This document shows, piece after piece, positions 48,845-56,922 of a stretch of DNA of 64,000 nucleotides. Source of the stretch: Aliarcobacter sp. (lineage in GTDB: Bacteria; Campylobacterota; Campylobacteria; Campylobacterales; Arcobacteraceae); the NCBI GenBank assembly GCA_028689025.1, contig JAQTXA010000005.1:1-64000 (forward strand), given 5' to 3'. The notes under the pieces were generated by a model, which worked only from the letters and a program-made list of their open reading frames with translations, did not search any database and was not told the origin of the DNA. Position numbers and translations under genes: made by a program. Position 1 is the first letter of the stretch. Each line of letters opens with the position of its first letter.

Positions 48845-49459
48845 TTATAGACCTTGAAGTAGGATATTCCATAAGTATTCTACTTCTTCATCGTTAAAAC
48901 TAATTACTTTTTTCTTTTCAAACAAATCTTTCATATTATCTAATTTAAAAATCTTTGAATGACTACAACTTGCATGTACAGGTAAAAAACCTCGTACTAA
49001 TGACACATCTTCTGTAATAATATTTTCACACAATAAACATTCTAAATCACTATGAAGTCTACCTTCATATTCAAGTAGTGAAATATATGATTCACAAATT
49101 GCTCGTAATGCATTTTGTTTTATCATGATATGAATTAGGTTTTCAAAAGAGTAAAAATAAAAAGCATCAATTTGTTCAATATCTTTTAAGTGGGGATAAA
49201 AAAGTTTTATATATCTTTGCCAGCAGTACATTTTTTCATTATCAAGAATCCAAGGAAAGCCCAGTTGAATTACATCTTTTAATCTAGGAATTGTAGCTTT
49301 TGTATTTTCAAGCTCAAAATCAATCTTGTAACCAAGATTGATATTTGAGTGTCTAGCACCATAAAACCTATAAGTGGTCATTACCTCATGTTCAGTTAAA
49401 ATGGATACTATTAAGTCATCATCTTTTACAGGTTTAATATCAATTATATAACCTTGCAT
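48845..49459 (-). CDS. recO: Recombination protein RecO (Campylobacterota type)
   Basis: Recombination mediator that helps load RecA with RecR. The 204-residue protein opens with the OB-fold typical of RecO (GYIIDIKPVKDDDLIVSILTEHEV, then TYRFYGARHSN). Its helical C-terminal part holds a Cys pair (CLLC near residue 142). It is shorter than RecO of E. coli, as usual in this group. It is 8 bp downstream of a small acidic protein gene and presumably co-transcribed. Confidence 0.82.
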   Translation of the reverse strand: MQGYIIDIKPVKDDDLIVSILTEHEVMTTYRFYGARHSNINLGYKIDFELENTKATIPRLKDVIQLGFPWILDNEKMYCWQRYIKLFYPHLKDIEQIDAFYFYSFENLIHIMIKQNALRAICESYISLLEYEGRLHSDLECLLCENIITEDVSLVRGFLPVHASCSHSKIFKLDNMKDLFEKKKVISFNDEEVEYLWNILLQGL

Positions 49460-49467
49460 AAAAAGAT

Positions 49468-49740
49468 TTAGTCCTCGTCTTCTTCGTCATCTTCTTTTAA
49501 CATATCATTGATTTCTTCAATAATCTCTTTACACTCTTCATCATCAAGTTCACCATTTGATAAATCAACTAACATGTCTTCGAAATCTTTTTTCATTTCT
49601 TGCATATCTTTTAATTCTTCTTTTGTGTTTTCATCTTCTTTTTTTGAAGCTATAATTTCAAATAATTCATCAATATAGTCTTCAATCTCAATAAGTACTT
49701 CATTTTTTATTAAATCTTCTAACTCTTTTTGGATACTCAT
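49468..49740 (-). CDS. Small acidic coiled-coil protein
   Basis: A 90-residue, strongly acidic protein with heptad-like Leu/Ile spacing and an all-acid C-terminus (EDDEEDED). No known domain is recognised. Homologous small proteins next to recO are plausible in this group, but I cannot confirm that. It starts at ATG after an AAGG site and precedes recO by 8 bp. Confidence 0.65.
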   Translation of the reverse strand: MSIQKELEDLIKNEVLIEIEDYIDELFEIIASKKEDENTKEELKDMQEMKKDFEDMLVDLSNGELDDEECKEIIEEINDMLKEDDEEDED

Positions 49741-49856
49741 TTTTACACCTTTTTTAAATTTAGAAATTATAACAAAAAAGAACTACTCTTTTGCTTCAAT
49801 AAAATCATATAAATTTTGTGCTAAAATAATATAAAATAATCATGTAAGGAAAGTAA

Positions 49857-50174
49857 ATGGCAGAGTTTAATAATGTTTCTATCGCAAAAGCAGCAAACAT
49901 TCTTTTTGAAGGAAATATTACTAGTAGAACAATTGTGTTTGAAGATGGTTCTAGAAAAACATTAGGGATTATGTTAGCTGGAGAGTATGAATTAAATACG
50001 GTTCATAAAGAAGTTATGGATATTCAAAGAGGTGTTTTAGAAGTTATGTTACCAGCACAAGATTGGGTAAAATATGAAGGTCCTGCATCATTTGAAATTC
50101 CTGCAAATTCTAAATTTAAATTAAGAGTACATTCATTAGTTGACTATTGTTGTTCTTTTATTAAAAATAATTAA
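49857..50174 (+). CDS. ppnP: Pyrimidine/purine nucleoside phosphorylase (PpnP)
   Basis: A 105-residue single cupin domain of the PpnP (YaiE/DUF1255) family, which splits many nucleosides with phosphate. The family pattern is clear: FNNVSIAKAANILFEG, SRTIVFEDGSRKTLGIMLAGEY, GVLEVMLP and FEIPANSKFKL. It is preceded by AAGGAA. It is alone between the divergent recO-side gene and the convergent NosL gene. Confidence 0.93.
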   Translation: MAEFNNVSIAKAANILFEGNITSRTIVFEDGSRKTLGIMLAGEYELNTVHKEVMDIQRGVLEVMLPAQDWVKYEGPASFEIPANSKFKLRVHSLVDYCCSFIKNN

Positions 50175-50196
50175 TTCTATAGTTTGTCATTTATTA

Positions 50197-50219
50197 ACAA
50201 TGCGATAAAATCGCATTGT
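50197..50219. terminator. Hairpin between convergent ppnP and NosL-type genes
   Basis: Perfect 10-bp inverted repeat (ACAATGCGAT and its complement) with an AAA loop in the 54-bp gap between two stops. There is no T run on either side, but position and strength suggest a shared terminator. Confidence 0.6.
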
Positions 50220-50228
50220 AATAAAGTC

Positions 50229-51326
50229 TTATTTCACCATCTCTTCTTTTATCTCATTAAACTTTAGTAAACTTTTACCAAAGTGATCAGCCATAAATTT
50301 ATTAGCTTCATCTTCATTTTTAAATGGAATTATCTCTTCACCCATTGGCCCATAAATATTAGAACCAATTACATAATAAGCTTTTTTAGCATCAATTAAT
50401 TCTAGTGAATAATAATCTGTTGCATTGATTTGTAAAATATCTTCTTTTTCATGGGGATGTTTATATTTTGCTGGATCAAAATAGAATTTCATCATATCTT
50501 TAATTCCATCAAAATAGTGAATATGTCCATCTTTAAGTTGAATTTGAGCTACCCATTTTGGAAATTTTGATACAAACATTCCACAAACTGGACATTTTGC
50601 TTCTTGTGGTACATTCATCATTTTAGATTTATCAAGAGCTAAAATTGGATTATATAAATAAATTGAAACAGCTTGCATCATTTGAGAATCTAAATTCTTA
50701 CAAGTGTTGTTATCTATTAAATACTGTTTTGCTTCACCTATTGAATTAAACTCTTTAAATTGTTTTGCATCACACATAGATTCAAATATTTTTTTACCTT
50801 TTTTTGCCATTGGAGCTCTTTTTTCATCAAGAATTTCATTATCTTTATTTAAATTCTCTTTTGCAATTTTTAAGCTCTCTTGGAAATTATGAATCTTTCC
50901 ACCAAACTCTTTTTGAAACTTTTGAGCTTCTTCTTGTGAAGCAAATGCATATTTACTAATAGGACTCATAGTTCCTTCTTTAGAACTTCCAACCACATAA
51001 AATGCTTTTGAAGCATCAATTAATTTTAATGAATTTGTATCAACAACTTGGATATATTTTATTTTATCTTCATAACTTTCATGAATTTGTGCTTGACAAT
51101 GAAGAGAACAATATTGCTCTTTATGACCATTTTTAAACTCAGTAACGTGATTTGTTTTGTAGTATTTTGTTAAGTGCATTCCACAAACATTACAAAACTC
51201 TTTTGAAGAATCTGTTTTTACTAAAATTGCATCTTTTGCTTCTACCGATTGAAACTTTTCTTCTGCATTTAGATTTGTAAAAATAAATGCAAATAGAATC
51301 ATAAGTAAATTTATACTTTTTCTCAT
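50229..51326 (-). CDS. Exported protein with two NosL-type metal-binding domains
   Basis: A 365-residue protein with a signal peptide (about 1-21). An N-terminal NosL-like domain has CNVCGM (Cys45, Cys48) and the second motif HKEQYCSLHCQ. A second NosL domain (about 235-355) has CPVCGMFVSKF with HYFDGIKDMMKF. NosL is a copper chaperone for nitrous oxide reductase, and such fused forms are known as NosL-family proteins in Campylobacterota. The middle holds a helical SFxx stretch with Cys residues (MCDAKQF, NTCKNLD). No nos genes are adjacent, so the client metalloprotein is unknown. Confidence 0.83.
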   Translation of the reverse strand: MRKSINLLMILFAFIFTNLNAEEKFQSVEAKDAILVKTDSSKEFCNVCGMHLTKYYKTNHVTEFKNGHKEQYCSLHCQAQIHESYEDKIKYIQVVDTNSLKLIDASKAFYVVGSSKEGTMSPISKYAFASQEEAQKFQKEFGGKIHNFQESLKIAKENLNKDNEILDEKRAPMAKKGKKIFESMCDAKQFKEFNSIGEAKQYLIDNNTCKNLDSQMMQAVSIYLYNPILALDKSKMMNVPQEAKCPVCGMFVSKFPKWVAQIQLKDGHIHYFDGIKDMMKFYFDPAKYKHPHEKEDILQINATDYYSLELIDAKKAYYVIGSNIYGPMGEEIIPFKNEDEANKFMADHFGKSLLKFNEIKEEMVK

Positions 51327-51411
51327 AATTATCCTTAATAATTTATATATAAAAAGTATAGTTAAAAGTAGTTAATTTTTTGTTAAATAAAATTTACTTA
51401 ATAATTGAAAA

Positions 51412-52482
51412 TTAGTTTCTAACTGCATACTTCGTAATCAAATCACCCATAGCAGTAGTATCTAAAACCTCAATTGCATCAAATCCTGCTAAATCTTTTG
51501 TTCTATATCCATCTTTTAATGCTGATTTTATTGCATCTTCTATCATATCTGCTGCTTTTATCTCATTTAATGAGTATCTTAACATCATTGAAGCACTTAA
51601 GATTGTTGCTATTGGATTTGCTATTCCCATCCCTGCAATATCTGGTGCTGAGCCATGAATTGGTTCATAGATTGCAGTTTTATCTCCTGTTGAAGCTGAT
51701 GGAAGTAATCCAATAGAACCAACTACCATTGAAGCTGTATCAGAAAGAATATCTCCAAAAATATTTCCAGTTACAATAACATCAAATTGTTTTGGATTTC
51801 TTACTAGTTGCATAGCAGCATTATCTACATACATATGAGAAAGGGTTACTTCTGGATAATCTTTTGATAATTCATTCATAGTATCTCTCCAAAGTTGAGA
51901 AACTTCTAAAACATTTGCTTTATCAACAGAACAAACTCTTTTATCTCTTTTCATAGCTAATTCAAATGCTTGTTTACCAATTCTTACAATTTCAGGTTTT
52001 GTATAAACCATTGTGTTATATGCTTTAAATCCATCATTTGCTCTTGGTTGACCAAAGTAAATTCCACCGATTAACTCACGAACTACCATAATATCACAAC
52101 CTTTAATTACTTCAGGTTTTAGTGTTGATGCATTAACTAATTCATCATAAACAATAGCAGGTCTAAGATTTGCATAAACACCCATCTCTTCTCTAAACTT
52201 TAAAAGTCCAGTTTCAGGTCTTAATTCTCTTGGTAATGTATCCCATTTTTCTCCACCAATAGAACCAAATAAACAAGCATCAGAATCTAAAACACCATCA
52301 ACTGTTTCTTGTGGAAGTGGAACACCAGTAATATCAATAGCAATACCACCCATTAAATATTCTTTATATGATAATTCAAAGCCACATTTTTTAGAAACTG
52401 CATTTAATACTTTTATTGCTTCATCAACGATTTCTGGTCCTATCCCATCACCTTTGATTATTGATATTTTATAGTTATTCAT
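51412..52482 (-). CDS. leuB: 3-isopropylmalate dehydrogenase
   Basis: NAD-dependent enzyme of leucine synthesis. It shows [13 protein letters not shown] at the N-terminus, [22 protein letters not shown], and the metal and NAD motifs [22 protein letters not shown] and [18 protein letters not shown]. Length 356. No other leu genes are adjacent. It has its own promoter with the GCGA direct-repeat architecture (52504-52535), shared with the accessory module upstream, which is unexpected for a leucine gene. Confidence 0.95.
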   Translation of the reverse strand: MNNYKISIIKGDGIGPEIVDEAIKVLNAVSKKCGFELSYKEYLMGGIAIDITGVPLPQETVDGVLDSDACLFGSIGGEKWDTLPRELRPETGLLKFREEMGVYANLRPAIVYDELVNASTLKPEVIKGCDIMVVRELIGGIYFGQPRANDGFKAYNTMVYTKPEIVRIGKQAFELAMKRDKRVCSVDKANVLEVSQLWRDTMNELSKDYPEVTLSHMYVDNAAMQLVRNPKQFDVIVTGNIFGDILSDTASMVVGSIGLLPSASTGDKTAIYEPIHGSAPDIAGMGIANPIATILSASMMLRYSLNEIKAADMIEDAIKSALKDGYRTKDLAGFDAIEVLDTTAMGDLITKYAVRN

Positions 52483-52498
52483 TTATTAAGCCTTTTTA

Positions 52499-52516
52499 TT
52501 TCAAGTTTACTTGAAA
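52499..52516 (-). promoter_or_regulatory. Palindrome over the leuB -10 box
   Basis: TTTCAAGT and ACTTGAAA form an 8-bp inverted repeat with a TT centre. It covers the predicted leuB -10 (52504-52509), so it could be an operator, or a weak terminator for transcripts from the dehydrogenase gene. Confidence 0.35.
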
Positions 52517-52535
52517 ATAATCGCAAAATAATCGC
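52504..52535 (-). promoter_or_regulatory. GCGA direct-repeat promoter of leuB (site A)
   Basis: On the minus strand GCGA (52535-52532), 7 bp, GCGA (52524-52521), 11 bp and TAAACT (52509-52504). A start near 52497 would leave a leader of about 15 nt with AAAGG before the leuB ATG at 52482. The same layout occurs at four other promoters in the window. Confidence 0.6.
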
Positions 52536-52543
52536 AAGTAAAT

Positions 52544-53338
52544 CTAGAATGCAGATTGAACGACTCCACCATCTACTCTTAAAATAGCACCATTTGTTGC
52601 ACTTGATAGTGCACTTGAAACATAAACAATCATATTTGCATCTTCTTCAACTTCTGCAAATCTTTGTATTAAAGAAGTTGGTCTAACGTTTTTAAAAAAG
52701 TCTTTTTCAACTTCTTGAGCAGTTTGATTTGTTTGCTTTGCTAAATCATTTATAAATGTTAGTACACCTTCTGATTTTGAAGGTCCCAAAATAACTGAAT
52801 TTGAAGTTACATTTGTTCCTTTTGTTAATTCTGCAATTCCTCTTGAAACTGATATTTGTGCAGTTTTTGTCATACCGTAGTGAATCATCTCTTTTGGAAT
52901 TTGAATTGCTGATTCACTTGAAATAAATATAATTCTTCCCCAATCTTGATTTATCATAGAAGATAGATAATGTTGGGCTAGTCTTACTCCACTCATAACA
53001 TTTACATTAAACATGTGTAGCCACTCTTTTTCTGTAATATCTTTAAACTCTTTGGGTTCAAAAATTCCTAAATTATTTATTAAAATATCTATATGAGGAA
53101 TTGCAGAGATTAATTTGTTACAACCTTCATTGTCTTTTAAATCAGCTGTAATTCCTATGATTTTTACTTTTGTAAACTCTTCTTGTAATTTTTTTACTGC
53201 ATTATTTACTTTTTGCTCATTTCTACCATTTATAATTACATTAACTCCTTCTTCACAAAGTTTTTTTGCTGTTGCAAAACCAATGCCTTGAGTTGAACCA
53301 GTTATTAATGCTATTTTATTTGCTATTTTTAAATCCAT
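52544..53338 (-). CDS. Short-chain dehydrogenase/reductase
   Basis: A 264-residue NAD(P)-dependent oxidoreductase of the classical SDR fold. The cofactor motif GSTQGIGFA (about 14-22), NNLG near 87-90, the catalytic Ser in ISSES and YGMTK (YxxxK) near 153-157 are all present; the C-terminus RVDGGVVQS is usual. The family includes FabG-like reductases, and the substrate is unknown. It is divergent from the binding-protein gene. The two have mirror-image promoters of the GCGA type, so it is probably part of the aromatic or taxis module. Confidence 0.87.
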   Translation of the reverse strand: MDLKIANKIALITGSTQGIGFATAKKLCEEGVNVIINGRNEQKVNNAVKKLQEEFTKVKIIGITADLKDNEGCNKLISAIPHIDILINNLGIFEPKEFKDITEKEWLHMFNVNVMSGVRLAQHYLSSMINQDWGRIIFISSESAIQIPKEMIHYGMTKTAQISVSRGIAELTKGTNVTSNSVILGPSKSEGVLTFINDLAKQTNQTAQEVEKDFFKNVRPTSLIQRFAEVEEDANMIVYVSSALSSATNGAILRVDGGVVQSAF

Positions 53339-53365
53339 TTTAAATCCTAATTTAATTATTTTTTT

Positions 53366-53397
53366 ATCATATATGAAAATAATCGCAAATTCATCGC
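53366..53397 (-). promoter_or_regulatory. GCGA direct-repeat promoter of the SDR gene (site B)
   Basis: On the minus strand GCGA (53397-53394), 7 bp, GCGA (53386-53383), 11 bp and TATGAT (53371-53366). A start near 53359 gives a leader of about 21 nt before the ATG at 53338, with TTAGGA as ribosome binding site. Confidence 0.7.
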
Positions 53398-53417
53398 TTT
53401 TAAAATTCTTTAATATT

Positions 53418-53449
53418 GCGAATATTAAGCGATTATAATTAAATATGAT
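53418..53449 (+). promoter_or_regulatory. GCGA direct-repeat promoter of the binding-protein gene (site C)
   Basis: GCGA (53418-53421), 7 bp, GCGA (53429-53432), 11 bp and TATGAT (53444-53449). It stands back to back with site B, and both use the same -10 hexamer. A leader of about 25 nt would carry AGGAG before the ATG at 53481. Confidence 0.7.
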
Positions 53450-53480
53450 TGCATATTAGAAACAATACACAGGAGTAGAA

Positions 53481-54197
53481 ATGAAAAAAGTAATTATTAT
53501 GTTAATGGGAATAACTCTTTTAGTTCCCTCATTAATTAATGCAATGGAAATAAATGGGACTTTAGCAAAAATGCCAGTTTATTCGGAATCAAAGGAAAAA
53601 GGGATTTTAGTTGACTTAGTAAAAGCAGTTGCAGAAGTAAGTGAAAATAATATAGATATAAAGGTATTACCTTTTAGTGCATCATTAAATCTAGTGATTT
53701 TTAATAAAAAAGACTTTCATATGCCTTTAATTAAAAATGATGTTCTAAATCAAGATGAACTAAAATATCTTTATTCTACAGATACAATATTTCATGTGAA
53801 TTTTGTTATTTATTGCTTAAAAGACAAAGACATAAATGCTCAGAATATTTCAAACTTCAAAGTTGAAACAGATAGAGCTCATGTAGACTATTTTCCATTT
53901 GATGTAATTCCTTCAAATTCTATTGAACAAAGTTTATTAAAAGTAAATAGTGGTGAAATAGATGCTTTTATATTTGCAGATTTTGCTACAGATCCATATT
54001 TGAAACAAATGGATAACAAAAAAATAAAAAGAGAGCTTTATAAAAGATTTGATTCAAAAATAGTTTTTCCTAAAAATGAAAAAGGAAAACAAATGGATGA
54101 GATGTTTGTTGTTGCATTAGATAAATTAAGAACTAGTGGAAAACTACAAAAAATTGTTGCTCCAATTGATACAGAATATGATAATTGGCAACCATAA
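53481..54197 (+). CDS. Periplasmic solute-binding protein
   Basis: A 238-residue exported protein; the signal peptide is MKKVIIMLMGITLLVPSLINA. The mature part has the pattern of family 3 binding proteins (ILVDLVKAVAEVSENNIDIKVLPF, and a C-terminal LDKLRTSGKLQKIV). No transporter gene is adjacent. A chemoreceptor gene follows instead, after a terminator hairpin, so it may present a ligand to the receptor or to the nearby kinase. The ligand is unknown. Confidence 0.82.
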   Translation: MKKVIIMLMGITLLVPSLINAMEINGTLAKMPVYSESKEKGILVDLVKAVAEVSENNIDIKVLPFSASLNLVIFNKKDFHMPLIKNDVLNQDELKYLYSTDTIFHVNFVIYCLKDKDINAQNISNFKVETDRAHVDYFPFDVIPSNSIEQSLLKVNSGEIDAFIFADFATDPYLKQMDNKKIKRELYKRFDSKIVFPKNEKGKQMDEMFVVALDKLRTSGKLQKIVAPIDTEYDNWQP

Positions 54198-54234
54198 TAT
54201 AAGCATTTTAAAATGCTTATATTAGATATTTTTT
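54196..54234 (+). terminator. Terminator between the binding protein and chemoreceptor genes
   Basis: Perfect 14-bp inverted repeat (AATATAAGCATTTT and its complement, 54196-54223) followed by AGATA and a run of six T. It is a typical intrinsic terminator and would lower expression of the receptor relative to the binding protein. Confidence 0.8.
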
Positions 54235-54269
54235 AATTACAAAAAATAATAAAAATCAAGGTGATATAA

Positions 54270-56153
54270 ATGAATAAAATAAGTGAATTAAGTATTAATA
54301 CAAAAATAGTTTTTGGATTTTCAATACTTATATTTATGATAATTTTTATAAGTAGTTATTCTATTTTAAAAATAAAAGATCTAGCATCTATTACTTCGAG
54401 GTTTTATAATTATCCCTATCAAGGAAGTAATACTACAAAAGCAATAAGTTTTAGAATTACCTTAGAAATAAGTGCAGTAAAAGATATTGCTTTAACAAAT
54501 TCAAAAGATGAAAAACAATCATCAATAGACAAAATAAGTAAAATTGATAATGAGATATTTGAGTTATTTAAAATATTAGAGAATTCTTTTTTAGGGGATA
54601 AAACAAAAATTGCTGATGCAAAAAAACAGTTTATTACTTGGATTCCCTTAAGAACAGAAGTTGTGGATGCAATGATGAGTGGAAATATGCCACTTGCAGG
54701 TAAAATCATTAAAGAAAGAGCACTTCCTCACGACACAATTTTATACAAACAAATGGATGAATTAACAAAATTAGCTGAAAAAAATGGAAAAGATTTTTAT
54801 GAAAACTCAGAAAAAACTAAAGATAGTATATTAAATATTATTATGATAATTTTTGTTATTAGTTTAATTTTAGCAATCTTAATAACATATATCATTTTTA
54901 TAGATATTAAAAAATCATTAATAACTTTTCAAGATGGATTATTCTCTTTTTTTAGGTATTTATCAAAAGAATCAAATGATGTTGAATTAATGAAAGAGAA
55001 TAGTACAAATGAATTTGGAAAAATGTCAAAAATCATAAATGAAAATATAATTAAAATAAAAGATGGAATACAAAAAGATAATGAAACTGTAGAAGATGTT
55101 TTAGCTGTGGTGTCAAAAATCAATAGAGGTTATCTCAATGTTTCTGTTGAAAAAGTTCCTAATAATCCACAATTAAATAGCTTATGTGAAGCTTTTAATT
55201 TGATGATAAATGAATTGAGATTAAATATAGAATCAATCTCTGTTGTACTTAAAGAGTTTAGTAGTTATAAATTTATAAATAAAGTTGAAATAAGAAACCA
55301 AGAAGGTGAAATTGCAGAATTTATCGAAAATATAAATTTCTTAACAGAAGAGATTTCGGAGTTATTAAAACAATCTTTGCTTCGAGGAATAACTTTAGAT
55401 AGTGCTTCAAGTAAATTAATAGAGTATGTAAATACTTTAAATGAGTCTACAAAAGATACAACAATATCTTTAGATAAAACAAATAATTCTTTAAAAAATA
55501 TTACAGATATTATTGTAGAAAGTAATGGAAATATTTCACAATTAAGTAAATATGCACAAGAGTTAAATCTCTCTGCACAAGAGGGACAGAAATTAGCTTT
55601 AAATACATCAAATTCTATGGATGAGATTACAAATCAAGTTAATTTAATAAATGAAGCAATAATGATAATAGATCAAATTGCCTTTCAAACAAATATACTT
55701 TCTCTAAATGCAGCAGTTGAAGCTGCAACTGCTGGTGAGATGGGAAAAGGATTCGCAGTTGTTGCAGGAGAAGTAAGAAACTTAGCAAGCAGAAGCGCAG
55801 ATGCGGCACGTGAGATAAAACAATTAGTGGAAAATGCAACAAGTAAAGCAAATGATGGTAAAAATATATCACGAACTATGATTAAAGGTTATGATGAACT
55901 TTTAGAAAATATAAATAAATCAACCATTATGATAAAAACAATTACTACTTCTAGCACAATACAAGAAAAAGGTATTGTAGAAGTAAATAGCATTATTAAT
56001 GACTTAGACACACAAACAAAATTTAATGGTTCAATTATGGATCAGACTTATGATATAGCTATTCAAACTGATAAAATTGCTAAAAATATATTTAATGAAG
56101 CGAATAATAAGAATTTTATAGGAAAAGATGAAATTATGAAAATAGATAGGTAA
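54270..56153 (+). CDS. Membrane methyl-accepting chemotaxis protein
   Basis: A 627-residue receptor. Membrane segments at about 12-32 and 187-210 enclose a helical sensor of about 155 residues (4HB-like). The cytoplasmic part has a HAMP-type linker and a signalling hairpin with the tip [21 protein letters not shown] near residues 470-490. The adaptation region differs from the two receptors at 42443 and 45440, so it is not part of that duplicate pair. It lies between the binding-protein gene and the two-component genes of the aromatic module. It has AAGGTGAT before the ATG. Confidence 0.92.
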   Translation: MNKISELSINTKIVFGFSILIFMIIFISSYSILKIKDLASITSRFYNYPYQGSNTTKAISFRITLEISAVKDIALTNSKDEKQSSIDKISKIDNEIFELFKILENSFLGDKTKIADAKKQFITWIPLRTEVVDAMMSGNMPLAGKIIKERALPHDTILYKQMDELTKLAEKNGKDFYENSEKTKDSILNIIMIIFVISLILAILITYIIFIDIKKSLITFQDGLFSFFRYLSKESNDVELMKENSTNEFGKMSKIINENIIKIKDGIQKDNETVEDVLAVVSKINRGYLNVSVEKVPNNPQLNSLCEAFNLMINELRLNIESISVVLKEFSSYKFINKVEIRNQEGEIAEFIENINFLTEEISELLKQSLLRGITLDSASSKLIEYVNTLNESTKDTTISLDKTNNSLKNITDIIVESNGNISQLSKYAQELNLSAQEGQKLALNTSNSMDEITNQVNLINEAIMIIDQIAFQTNILSLNAAVEAATAGEMGKGFAVVAGEVRNLASRSADAAREIKQLVENATSKANDGKNISRTMIKGYDELLENINKSTIMIKTITTSSTIQEKGIVEVNSIINDLDTQTKFNGSIMDQTYDIAIQTDKIAKNIFNEANNKNFIGKDEIMKIDR

Positions 56154-56166
56154 ATATACCTATCTA
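56143..56166. terminator. Bidirectional hairpin between chemoreceptor and response regulator genes
   Basis: Perfect 9-bp inverted repeat (TAGATAGGT and its complement) with a 6-nt loop, between convergent stops 10 bp apart. On the minus strand TTTTC follows; on the plus strand A-rich sequence. Confidence 0.65.
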
Positions 56167-56922
56167 AAAAAGTTCTATTTTATAACCAGTATTATTTTGA
56201 TTAGTAATTAAATCTTTATGGATTTTGCTTCTAAGTCTAAATAATACAGACCTAAAAGCAGCATAACCAGCTGGTTCATCTTGCCAAATTGCGTATTCTA
56301 GTTGTTCTTGAGAAACATTATGTCCAGGACTATCACATAAATATCTTATAATTTTCATCTCTTTAGTAGTGAGTTTTATAGGCTCATCTCCATAATATAA
56401 TATTTCTGCCTCTTTATCAAATAGATAACCATATTTAAGTTGGATAGTTCTTGAGCGTTGTTCGCTATTTAATTCTAATTGATGAATTAGAGTTTTATTT
56501 ACATTTTCAATTGCATCTAATTTTTTATTTTTTACATTATCTTCTTTTGCTTTAGATAATGCTATCTCAATTGCTGCATGTAAATTTGATTTTTTATAGG
56601 GTTTTAAAATATATCCATAAGCAAGAGTTTCTGAAGCTTTTTTGATTGTAGAAACTTCAGAATTTGCAGTTAAAAAAACAACAGGAGTAAATGGTAATAT
56701 ATGTTTTAATTCTTTAGTTAATTCAATACCTGTTGTTGGTCCTTTTAAATAAATATCCATCAAAATCAAATCAGGAACAACTCCTTTTTCTAAAATCCTC
56801 ATAGTTTTACATTTATTAGGGGCAATTCCACATGGTTCATAACCTAAATCCATTAGGGTTTCTTTTAGATTTAATGCTATTATTGATTCATCTTCTACTA
56901 TTAATATTTTGATTTTACTCAT
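56164..56922 (-). CDS. Response regulator with OmpR/PhoB-type DNA-binding domain
   Basis: A 252-residue regulator. Receiver domain (about 4-120): acidic pair E10/D11, phospho-acceptor D56 in LILMDIYL, Thr in FLTANS and Lys in ILKPYKK. After a helical linker, a winged-helix domain follows (about 155-252; KLTTKEMKIIRYLCDSPGHNVSQEQLE and LFRLRSKI). Its start shares one base with the stop of the kinase gene. It is the best local candidate to bind the 11-bp-spaced GCGA repeats found at five promoters, because this protein family binds direct repeats of that period. Confidence 0.92.
   Translation of the reverse strand: MSKIKILIVEDESIIALNLKETLMDLGYEPCGIAPNKCKTMRILEKGVVPDLILMDIYLKGPTTGIELTKELKHILPFTPVVFLTANSEVSTIKKASETLAYGYILKPYKKSNLHAAIEIALSKAKEDNVKNKKLDAIENVNKTLIHQLELNSEQRSRTIQLKYGYLFDKEAEILYYGDEPIKLTTKEMKIIRYLCDSPGHNVSQEQLEYAIWQDEPAGYAAFRSVLFRLRSKIHKDLITNQNNTGYKIELF

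Noticed and set aside
50197..50219. GCGAT-containing repeat as a sixth member of the promoter set
   Set aside because: The GCGA units face each other, no -10 follows at 11 bp, and it sits between two convergent stops; it is better read as a terminator.
51412..52482. leuB as a tartrate or other aromatic-pathway dehydrogenase
   Set aside because: The motifs ([22 protein letters not shown]) and length are those of 3-isopropylmalate dehydrogenase, so its promoter rather than its enzyme class is the oddity.
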